A DNA stretch of 25,272 nt from Smittium culicis. Its lineage: Eukaryota; Kickxellomycota; Harpellomycetes; Harpellales; Legeriomycetaceae. Of the stretch, positions 1-8,643 are shown in pieces. The notes under the pieces were generated by a model. That model searched no databases and was not told where the DNA came from. It saw only the letters and a list, made by a program, of their open reading frames with translations. The stretch is from assembly GCA_001970855.1 (NCBI GenBank), contig LSSN01006093.1, positions 1-25,272 of the forward strand, given 5' to 3'. A program made the position numbers and the translations under genes. Position 1 is the first letter of the stretch; each line of letters opens with the position of its first letter.

Positions 1-358
1 CTTTGAATTGGGCCCATGAGCAGCCGACTTTCATGTCGGAGCCTCCAGTGCAGAACTTCTTAAAGCAGGTCATTTCACCTTCAGAAAGCATATGCTTGAT
101 GGAAACCTGATTATACATACTCATATCAGTCAGATTTCCTTTTCTTCCTGCGACGGTTTTTTTATCTGAGCTTTTTTGCATTTTTTTAATGTTTAATTGT
201 GATCTGAGGTTGTTGCTTACCCTATGCTGGTTATTAACCCCAGTATAATCAGCAGTGTTTCTGTTTTGTACCTCTTTTGTGAGGCAATGAGGGTCATTCC
301 CCTTCACAACGTCGCTAAATAAGGTTCTAGCACGTTTTACGGGCTTTCTAATGGCCAT
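1..358 (-). CDS. Unrecognised protein, 5' part only (runs off left edge)
   Basis: Reading the minus strand from an ATG at 358-356, the frame stays open for 119 codons to the window edge, so the gene is partial and its C-terminus is not visible. The visible part starts MAIRKPVKRART and is strongly basic (many K and R) with polar N/Q/S stretches. It continues into a segment with two cysteines near residues 105-109 and ends in the GCSWAQFK region. I recognise no domain. The basic low-complexity N-terminus would fit a nuclear or nucleic-acid-binding protein, but that is only a guess. Base composition is richer than the AT-rich spacer just upstream (359 onward, with long T tracts), which supports real coding sequence. 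The start choice rests on this being the first ATG after the T-rich spacer. No intron is needed in the visible part. Confidence 0.55.
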   Translation of the reverse strand, partial: MAIRKPVKRARTLFSDVVKGNDPHCLTKEVQNRNTADYTGVNNQHRVSNNLRSQLNIKKMQKSSDKKTVAGRKGNLTDMSMYNQVSIKHMLSEGEMTCFKKFCTGGSDMKVGCSWAQFK

Positions 359-1107
359 AGTTAATTAAATTGGTGTTTTTTTTGTGCTTTTATTTATTTT
401 TTTAGTTTTTTTTGTGTAGGCATTTTTTTTATGTCGCATATTAGTCGAAATAATCAAATTCGTTAAAATCGGCGATTTGCGTACTTTTTTTTTTTTCGAT
501 TTGGCTAATTAAAACCGTGAACCAAACTTGGGCACTTACAATTAAATTGCAATAGTTAAACTTTGTCTACGGAGGCCAAACTTGTACCAAAATGTAGCTC
601 TTGGCAAGGTCAACAAAGTTGTATTAATAAGTTAAAGTCGATAGACTACGCGTTCGATGGTTATAGTCAATTCTATTTAGTTAGGACTTTGACTACTCTT
701 AATACTCTTAAAATATTTAAACGTTTTTATTGGCTAGTTCCAAAAAAAAGTTTATGATTATAACTAAAATTTGCCATTATTGATATAAAAGGTTAATAAT
801 AGTATAATTGTAAAAAAAGTAATCATCAATAGATTAGATAATTCATATACATATATTTTATTTTTAATGTTGAAGAGATAAAATTGATGCGAATTAAGTG
901 GATTTATTAATACACCGCAAGAGAAAAAAAAAGAGCACTTTGAAAAATAATTAAATTAAAGTACCTATCCAATGAGTGATATAAAAAATTAAAATAATTA
1001 AACTAGTGATAGTTAGAAAAAATTAGTAGGATAGTAAATATTAATATAGATATTATGTATGCTTTTAAACTGCCTAAAATATTTATACAGTAAAAGAAAT
1101 CTGGACT
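359..1107. other. Intergenic spacer, AT-rich with T tracts
   Basis: This spacer lies between the start of the left-edge gene and the 3' end of the P450, both on the minus strand. It holds long T runs (around 370-500, including about 14 T near 486-499) that would sit in the promoter of the left-edge gene, and otherwise AT-rich sequence. A 64-codon open frame at 563-757 starts at TTG and resembles nothing, so I do not call it. Confidence 0.7.
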
Positions 1108-3083
1108 TTAATATATCCTTTCTTTTACAATGACATTGCAGTCACGGTCAGGGTGTGCTGGAGGTCTGGTTGAGAAAGTAACGTCCTTAGGTAACAAAGG
1201 CTCATTGTGTCTGCCTGCGTCAAGGATATTTGGTCCATACATTGAGTCGCTTGGTAGTTCCAAATCAAAATTCTTCAACATGTTTGCAATGATTTCCGAC
1301 ATTTGCATCCATGCAAGGCTTAGAAATCGAATATTAGTTATAATATGGATTAAAAATAATAAAAGCGATTTAAGTTGTCGTTTATTTTATAAATAGTAAA
1401 TCAACAATAAAAATTTATGCAGTAGAGAATGAAAAATGAAAACTTGTACTTACTTTTTTCCTGGGCATATTCTTACACCAGTGGAGAATTCTATTATTTC
1501 CTTCTTGAGGTGCTCTCCCTCGGGACCCAAAAATCTTTCAGGGTTAAATGAATCAGGGTTTTCCCAAAGCTCAGGATCATAATGACAACCGGATATAAAT
1601 ATACCAACTTCATTATCACTAGGGATATTGTATCCACAAATATCCAGTCCATCCTTGGATGTTTCTCTAAAAAGAAGGCCTCCAACAGATCCTCTTAATC
1701 TTAAAGTCTCGTATACAGTGGCAATAAAATATGGAAGTTTCTCTCGAGAGTTATGAAGAGTAATTTTTGCGTTTTTATCGGGGAAGTTTGACCTGATCTC
1801 TTCACGAACTTTATTGTATACTTCTGGATAAAGCAAGTAGAAGATTAAAAGCCATGTCATCGTGATGCTTGTTGTATCAACTCCTGCGATTACCATTGTA
1901 ACCATCTCGGCGACAATTTCGCTATCTGATAGAGGTTGGTTGTTGGAGGTGTTGATAGAGGTCAAATACATCTGCAAAATATCGATTCTCTTTTCGTTGT
2001 AGCTTTTATTTTTTATAAGATTTCTTCTTTGTTCAATTGATTCAAGGCAGAAATTCTCTAGTTTTTTTTCATTAGATTTAAATCCGGGTATGTAATCTTG
2101 TAGATAAGATAAAAAGGGCACAAATTTGACCTAATTTAAAAAATAAATATTTATGTATATTAGGCTAAGAGTAAAGTGTAAATGGTTAATAAAGAGTTAA
2201 TGAATAAATTTGTACTATAGCAGAGTTTCGCATTGAAGCGTTAACCCAGTCAGTTATAGGATGGCCATCATTCTGTACAGCGTCAAAGCTTTTTCCGAAA
2301 GCAAGCTCTCCTATAACATCTGCTGTAACATTTTGGAAGTACTTGAAGAAATTAAATTGGGCCGCGCCGTTTCCTTCCTGGATGATTTCCCTTAGCTTTT
2401 TTTCAAATCTGTCAACACAAATTTCAGTAATCAAGGAATCAACAGTGTCCAAACCTGTCTGGCTGAATGCGGGACCAACTTGGCGTCTCTAATGATTGAA
2501 TGAGCGAAACAAATATACTACTTTTAAACTTGATAAAGAGGTAGCAGCGAAATGAAAATGAGTATAAATTTGAAAGACATTAACTCTCATTCTGTTGAAA
2601 TTTTCGTCTCTGGTTGAAAATATGCTTTGCTGGACATTGGCGAATCCATCATAAATTGAAGATTTTCTGTATTTATAAGATGCTAATATTTTTTTAGATT
2701 CTTTTGTGGACGAGACGATTATAAAACCAGGGGCAATACGGACAAGAGGACCATAAATCTTATGGAGCTTGATAAAATAGTGTGTAGATTCGCCTTTAAT
2801 TAAATGAATTCTTGTGAAAAATGAAGTGAATCGCGAAGTCAATGGTCCTGGTACTTTTCTTATAGGATCGAAAAATGCTGCGTAAATGATCTAAAATTGA
2901 GAAAAAAAAAATTTTTTTTTATATTATATTTATATCGATAAGATTTTGAGAAATAGGAGGTGAGATGAACTTTACTTTTAATGTGCCATAAGCTACGAAT
3001 ATTTTATATAAACTTTTTGTGGTAAACCATTGAGGCGGGATAGTTTGAAGGATCCATTTTGAAAGAGATGCTACTTTATCCAT
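1108..3083 (-). CDS. Cytochrome P450 monooxygenase, five exons, apparently intact
   Basis: Predicted haem-thiolate monooxygenase. Proposed exons (minus strand) are 3083-2976, 2890-2585, 2488-2216, 2130-1454 and 1318-1108, with introns of 85, 96, 85 and 135 bp. All have GT..AG ends and the phases join cleanly to about 524 aa, a normal P450 length. Residues about 1-45 form the N-terminal membrane-anchor region, followed by the proline hinge KVPGP. Hallmarks seen: I-helix AGVDTT (311-316), K-helix ExxR as ETLR (370-373), PERF (426-429) and the haem loop FSTGVRICPGKN with axial Cys451. The last intron splits the haem-loop codon: without splicing the frame stops at GKK, while splicing gives GKNLAW, the usual continuation. 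The start is the first ATG in exon 1; an upstream TAG could instead be the acceptor of a 5'-UTR intron. Substrate is unknown. An ER location with a P450 reductase partner follows from the family. Donor GTTAAT of intron 2 and GTACAA of intron 3 are weak. Confidence 0.9.
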
Positions 3084-3629
3084 AACTAGATGACGTGTAT
3101 TATCAGAATATATAATAGGCAAAGAATTGATTAAAGCCAGCTTTATAAACTAGGAATCAATATGATGATGAATAAGCAAAGGGTGAGTTTAGTAATAAAA
3201 CTGGAAAATTAGATACGTAAACATGGTATAAGTATAAATAGAGGCATTTATTCCAAGTGGTAAAAGTAAACAAATAAAGGTAGTCTGATTTTGTGTATGA
3301 AGCGGAAAATTCGTCTAATGAATCAAAAGCGCGGCAATTGAAGGCTTTTCTAGGCAGTTGGTTTTTGGGATGGATTTCTTTTCAGCTTTTGGTATCACAA
3401 TAATCAGAATTTGCTATAATAATTGTTGCAGTTTGAGATAATTTCTCGGGTTTACTAACAAGCCATTAGTTATTAACCCTGGGAAAAGTATAAAAATCAA
3501 ATCAGCAAAGCATCTTTTTATTGTCTTTGTACTAAAAATAACGATTTTTTCTTTCCAATAACAGAAGCTTAGATTTTACCATTATGAAATAATTAATTGA
3601 GCTCTTTAGACTGAATATTAATTTGCATT
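3084..3629. other. Upstream region of the P450 gene, AT-rich
   Basis: This would carry the P450 promoter and 5' UTR. About 150 bp upstream of the start, near 3231-3241, the two strands read TATAAATA (+) and TATTTATA (-), a possible TATA-like element in either direction. A TAG directly before the coding exon (minus strand, near 3155) could be a splice acceptor in the 5' UTR. No other gene is visible. Confidence 0.45.
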
Positions 3630-3712
3630 ACACGAGGAGAGAAGAAATATTAAGTATTGCCACCTTATTGGATAATACTATCCTAAAATTTCAACCCAAT
3701 AAAAATATGGTG
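3630..3712 (+). repeat. Orphan copy of the left end of the DIRS-like element
   Basis: This stretch aligns in the same orientation with the left terminus of the downstream DIRS-like element (about 4621-4690). Shared blocks include GAGAGAAGA, ATATT, AGT, TT, CCA, GGATAA and AAAATT in the same order and spacing. Similarity extends past the 28-bp terminal repeat into the adjoining subterminal sequence and then fades. No coding remnant follows it, so it looks like a solo or truncated end from another insertion. The alignment was done by eye. Confidence 0.55.
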
Positions 3713-4615
3713 GATTCTTAACGAAGAGAGCACTTAGTTGCAATGGTTATTTAGTGGGTTGTTTTTTTAATTAAACTATGCCAATAAATTTATAAATTAA
3801 TTATGAAGCGATATTATTGACTAAAAAAAAGTCATCGTTTTTTTTCTATAGATTATCATTGATTTGATTGGACCATATTCCTGAATTAAGCTTATGTTTT
3901 TGTGGGAAATCTGAAGAATAGGAAAGATTAAAATAAAGGCTATAAAAAAAAGAAACTGAGAAAACTGAAAAAGTTCAGATAGAAGTCAAAGAATTGAATA
4001 TTGATTAATTTTTTTTTTTTTTTTAAACGGTGAATTTATTGATAATTGAATATTGATTAAATCTATAAATATTTTATAAATAAGGAATGCTAAACGCAGA
4101 TTTTGTTTTTTTCTTGCATCTTAAAATAAAAGAATCTAGCTTTTTAAAATACTATTTGGATTGAATGTCGATATATCCTTATTAATTTAATAAAAAGAAG
4201 GTCTATTCAGCTCAAATTCAATACTAAATGTAGTCTTCGATAATAAAAGTTTTAAACATCATACTGAAATATAACAATATAAGCTACCGAGTTTTTTTAT
4301 GTAAGTGTATATAAATTATGATTTGTTGTATAGTTTTTGATTTTTTTTTTAAGAAAGTGTATCCATTTAAATTTAATACCAGTTATAAAAAGTGCTCTAT
4401 ATTAACTATCATGCTCTAAGGTTAAAAGATATGATTAATTTGAGAGTATTAACTTATAATCACAACGCTATTAATGAATTTTGACAGTTATTTAATTATT
4501 TTTTTATCATAACTAATAAATTCATTCATTCAATAAAAAAAAAAACTCACTTTCTATATTTTAGATATTTTAGATATTTTATACATTTCTTTTTTTATTC
4601 GAATGATTTAAAGCA
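3713..4615. other. AT-rich spacer
   Basis: There is no coding sequence here. It contains poly(T) runs, the small retroposition scar listed separately, and a short tandem run of a 9-bp TTTTAGATA-like unit at about 4558-4582. Confidence 0.6.
3992..4060 (-). mobile_element. Miniature retroposed transcript end with 17-bp target-site duplication
   Basis: The exact 17-mer AATTGAATATTGATTAA occurs at 3992-4008 and again at 4044-4060. Between the copies are 35 bp: T16 (4009-4024) followed by 19 bp. Read on the minus strand, the insert is ATCAATAAATTCACCGTTT followed by A16, that is, an AATAAA hexamer about 10 nt upstream of a poly(A) tail. This is the layout expected for an extremely 5'-truncated product of target-primed reverse transcription, with poly(A) and a target-site duplication. 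The source transcript is unknown. Low sequence complexity leaves some room for chance. Confidence 0.55.
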
Positions 4616-4643
4616 TTATATCTCAGAGAGAAGATATATTTAG
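4616..4643 (+). repeat. Left terminal inverted repeat of DIRS-like copy 1
   Basis: This matches the reverse complement of 8616-8643 at 24 of 28 positions, with a perfect core TCTCAGAGAG and a perfect inner ATATATTTAG. It lies about 340 bp upstream of the gag-like frame. Confidence 0.75.
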
Positions 4644-4980
4644 TGTTACCATCTTTAATGGATAAACTAACCGAAAATTACAAATAAAAGAAAAAAAATT
4701 CTAAAAAAATTTCTAAAGTTAAATTTTTTCTAGTTAAATACTGTAAAGTACCATTTATATATCCTTATCATCTTTTCTTTCGCAAAGGTGCATAGCAGTT
4801 TAATGAAGGACGACAAACTAATATTAAACTATTTAAATGAATCAATACAACCTTATCATCTTAACCTGTGGCCTAGACGAACAAAACAGACTGCTTAGAA
4901 TGTAGAACACTGATACCCAAAAAGCAGCTCAACAACTAAAATGAGAAGAAAACGATACCACCTAAACTGAATTGCCATAA

Positions 4981-5643
4981 ATTGCCACTATAGCACAATT
5001 TGCCGACCTTATCTTTTTTGCCGAACTGTCTGAAGCAAATTCGCTCGTGGAGGAGGACTTCTTTCCTTATCAGTTAACTGAAGAAGAACGTAAGGGCATG
5101 CTGCATAGCTGCCCAAAAAGGATATTTATACACTACATACCACCAGCGTTGAACAACACAGCTTCAACATCAGTGAAGAATGTTGACACTACCTTGTCTG
5201 ATATTCAATCAACTTTTGCCAATATCACGAGGCCTTTAGATTATTACATCTATAAAAAAGTGCAATATAGTCCAGAAGGGAATCTCTCAGAAGACTCTGA
5301 TTATAAATTTGCCTATAATATGAGGCATCTACTTGCCGATGTATTACCCGGGATTACCCGATCACGACAAGATTCGGTATACAAGATTATAGAACTACCA
5401 GGAAAAGTTCAAAAACTCAATGAAAAGCAAGAAGATCACTATTTAATAGTGAAGAGTTTGATACGGTATTCGAGGCAAATAGAAAAGCGAAAAAACGTCC
5501 AGTTAGATCAAGTGGTCCCTTTCGCCAGAAAAAACAGGTTGCGAGTGGAATCTCCTTTACAACTGTGCAAAATCAACAAGCCACCCCGACTGCCCCATCC
5601 AGTCAATCGAATAATGGTAATAAACGACAAAATTTTCCATTAA
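4981..5643 (+). pseudogene. Gag-like first ORF of DIRS-like copy 1
   Basis: An open frame of about 220 codons follows a TAA at 4978-4980 and ends at 5643. It has no convincing ATG start: a GTG at 5047 is not a eukaryotic start and the first ATG is well inside, so the 5' end is probably lost or mutated. The protein has the cues of DIRS first ORFs: an acidic EEDFF segment followed by LTEEERK and a cysteine (SCPK), a central NMRHLLADV helix-rich stretch with LPGK, and a basic tail. The same middle segment (MR..LSELA..VTK, then NPG) can be recognised in the second element at about 15011-15110, which supports common origin. The role in this class is presumed nucleic-acid binding or particle formation. 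The reading frame is interrupted relative to the downstream reverse transcriptase. Confidence 0.65.
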
Positions 5644-6032
5644 GAAGGAAAAAAAAAATTAGTGCCCAATAGAACTGGAAATTTCTTTACCCGTTGCCAG
5701 TCGCCTATCAGTTTTTCCGGCAGCATGTTCAAAATTGACTAACAAAAAACGTTTCAAAAGATTATTTTGGAAAGGTTTGAAATTCCATTGAATCAATTAT
5801 CAAAGATACAGACAAAACATCACTGTGTTACTTCGCGTCGACTCTATCCTCTCATTACTCTGCAAAATCGTACCTGCGGCGCACTAAGGGTGGGGCTTAA
5901 TGCCAGTACTGAATATGCACCCGTTTCTTCCACATAAGAAAGATTCCCAAAGAGGAAAGCAATTTGATAGCATAAAAATTAGCTGTTCTATTATCAAAGT
6001 ACACAATAGAAAAAGTAAAAAGATTAAATACT

Positions 6033-7119
6033 AGTTTCTACGACCACTTATTACCGATCCCGAAAAATTCAGGATATTTACGTCCAGCACTAGATTTGCG
6101 CAAACTAAACGATCATGTTCAACAGAAAAAATTTCAAAATTTAATCCGCGACATCGATATGAAAGATTATCCTGAGGAAAAATTACATGATATCGATCGA
6201 TAATCATTATGCTTTCCTAAATATTCTTATTGAAGAGAAATTTGGGAAATTCCTGAGATTTATATGGAATGGGAAAAAATTCCAGTTCAAAGTGCTTCCG
6301 TTTGGTCTTTCCCTCAGCCCCTTAGTCTTTACGAAAATATTGTGCGCGGTAATAACACAGCTACGAGTCTTGAGAATAAAAATTGCGTCCTATCTGGACG
6401 ATATTATAATATTGGTGAAAAACTATTTATATGCCAGGAGAACACCAATATAATTTTATCAAAGTCAAAGAACTAGGATTTCTGATCAAGGAATCAAAAT
6501 ATTCTCCTGTTCCAAAGCAGATCATTAAACACCTGGGAATACTTTTCAAATCTAGGTTAATGACTCTGAAAGTCTCAACTAACAAAGTGAGGTACTAGAG
6601 GATGAAAGACTAAAAATCGATATAAAAGGCAAAAAACAATAAGAGGACTAGATTCATTTATTGCAAAGGCACAAACAATGGCTGTAGCACTACTACTAGT
6701 CGGATAATATTGAGAAGATTGATAAAACTGAAAAAAAACCACTTTTCAAAAACTTTAGATAGGAACTAAAAATATCAATAAATAAAAATGCACTACAGAA
6801 CCTGAATTAGTGTAGAGATCAACTGCGTCAATTAAATTATATCTCATTTATTCTAGAAGCTCCAGAATTATAAGTTTTTACTGATGCAAGCGACACTGCA
6901 CGGGGGATAATTGTGGAATCCAAACCCTACTCAGTACTGTGGTCTCCGTCAGAAACCTCTCCATATAAACGAAAAGGAATTATTAACGATATAAAAAGTG
7001 CTATTCTTACGGGCTCTGTGGGAAAATCTGTCTTTATATATTCATACAACACCACATATATTTCGTACATCAAAAGACATGGAGATAGTAATTCTCAAAT
7101 ATTATCAAATCTTTCATAA
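6033..7119 (+). pseudogene. Reverse transcriptase and RNase H of DIRS-like copy 1 (frameshifted)
   Basis: Successive frames give a recognisable DIRS-type polymerase. About 6033-6203 encodes the fingers with LRPALDLRKLND and ends in a stop. About 6184-6453 then reads on in another frame with FLRFIWNGKKFQFKVLPFG and the catalytic YLDDIII. About 6447-6597 holds KELGFLIKESK and HLG before a stop. A thumb trace, AKAQTMAVALL, is near 6660-6700. RNase H spans about 6850-7119 with one in-frame TAA and the FTDASDTARG motif. The polymerase YxDD is kept, but in RNase H the expected second acidic residue region reads RKGIIND and the third (usually YSDN) reads YSYN, so catalytic residues appear lost. At least two frameshifts and several stops make this a pseudogene. 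Confidence 0.8.
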
Positions 7120-7799
7120 CAAATATGGTTACACTGCCTCAGAACAGGTACCCAACCCCAATTGATGTATATCTCAGCATAAACCAATCCTGAAGATGCT
7201 TCAAGCATATTAAATGCGCAGAAAGAATGTGGAATTTCAAGGTTTACATTCAACTAAATAGCATTGAGATTTGGAAACCACGAAGTAGAATTTGTTTCCT
7301 GAAAGAAAAACGCACAGGTATCAAACTATTACAAACGGTACCAAGACAACAATACAATATGTCTCAATGCACTATTGCAAAACTGAACACATAGAAAAAA
7401 CCCATATTATTGTCTACCGTGGAATCTGATTCCGCAAGTGCTACAGAAAATACGCAGAGAAACTAACTCTAATACTGATAACTTCCGTGTGAACATCTAC
7501 AATATGGTATCAAGATCTGATAAAGGTAATTATCAATCAGACGATATTGTTGCACGGAAAAAACAATAATTATGGATGCAATAAGCGGAAAATCGCCGCT
7601 ACCAGACAACATGAAATGATTTCCAGCGATATGGATACTCAGCGGAGTCCCCTCAAAGATCAAAGATATTCTGAAGCCGCAATTAGAATAATTGTCTCGA
7701 ATCAACGATCTGTTAAACGCAATACACGAAATTCAGAAATCCAACAAGGGTTTATAATTTGGTTATAACTGAAAGGATAAGCAAGTAACTAAACTACTA

Positions 7800-8615
7800 T
7801 AGATTTAATCAAACATCTGGCTGAAGTTTGTACACTAAAGAAGCTGAGCATAAATACATTTAAATTTTATAATCTGTAATATGTCTGATTTTTATCGTAA
7901 AATGTAAATAAATTGATACACTTATGATAAAATTGTTTTTTAAAAGCATTGAGGAAATGCCAATTAAACCGTTTGTTGAATTCAAAATTGACATATTGCC
8001 AATAACGTCTTTCAAATATTAGGACCAACAAATCTTTTAAGCCTAAAAGATTCAACTGAAAAGACTTGCTGGCTATTAGCCATCTGTATATTTATGCGCG
8101 CTAGCGACGTGCACAGAATTGACGACTTAAGGACTACTCTATCATACACTTCTGTCTTCTTTGTAATTGTTACACCTAAAGAAAAGCGGTAAGGAAGGCC
8201 CATCGAAAGACCTTGTGAAATAAAAGCTCATCAAAAATTATTAATGTGACCAGTAGACGCATCTAGTATTTACAAGCAGAAATTAGCTAATGTAACATGT
8301 AATTACCATCATGTGGACGATAGCGATATAAATATTAATCAATTTTTTAGACCCATTAGAGATAGCTCAAAGCCTCTGTCAGTGGTTAGCATTTCTAGAA
8401 ATATAAAATCAATAATAAAATTGATTGTCATTGATGGTAAAAAAATACCAAAGGCAAGGGCTATTGGTGCAACTTTAGCTGCAAATACTGAAATACCGTC
8501 AGAAGTAATTATTTCTCACGCTTTTTGGTCAGGATATGATATGTTTGATAATTATAATCGACTATCAAGAAAGCGTAATATAAATATCACAGAGTCGATA
8601 ATACCTCTGAAGTAA
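7800..8615 (+). pseudogene. Tyrosine recombinase of DIRS-like copy 1
   Basis: From about 7800 the sequence shows the N-terminal part (EVCTLKKLSINTF), then FKIDILPI before a frameshift near 8010. One frame then runs from about 8020 to the stop at 8613-8615. In that frame are TCWLLAICIFMRASDVHRID (box I arginine region), FVIVTPKEKR, KARAIGATLAAN (box II arginine), ISHAFWS (histidine) and FDNY (presumed nucleophile tyrosine), followed by LSRKRNINITES. Two in-frame stops (about 8190 and 8247) and the upstream frameshift inactivate it. In this class the enzyme inserts a circular cDNA by site-specific-type recombination instead of DDE integrase chemistry. Its stop codon directly abuts the right terminal repeat. 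Confidence 0.8.
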
Positions 8616-8643
8616 CTAAATATATTTCCTCTCTGAGAAATAG
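8616..8643 (-). repeat. Right terminal inverted repeat of DIRS-like copy 1
   Basis: This is the reverse complement partner of 4616-4643 (24/28 identical), starting at the base after the recombinase stop codon. That placement makes a chance match unlikely. Confidence 0.75.

Larger units (their letters stand above)
4616..8643 (+). mobile_element. Degenerate DIRS-like (tyrosine-recombinase) retrotransposon, copy 1
   Basis: This element of about 4.0 kb is bounded by inverted repeats at 4616-4643 and 8616-8643. Internally, in order on the plus strand, are a gag-like frame, a reverse transcriptase with LPFGLSLSP and YLDD motifs, an RNase H remnant with FTDAS, and a tyrosine recombinase C-terminus with an HAFWS..FDNY segment. 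That combination (reverse transcriptase plus tyrosine recombinase, no DDE integrase, inverted termini) defines DIRS-type elements. Several frameshifts and in-frame stops show it is inactive. The interval between RNase H and recombinase (about 680 bp) seems too short for, and shows no sign of, the methyltransferase domain found in some DIRS elements. Confidence 0.85.

Noticed and set aside
563..757. 64-codon plus-strand open frame
   Set aside because: It starts at TTG, lies in AT-rich spacer and resembles no protein; chance length.
1130..1396. 88-codon plus-strand frame over the P450 3' exon
   Set aside because: It is antisense to the well-supported last P450 exon; a shadow.
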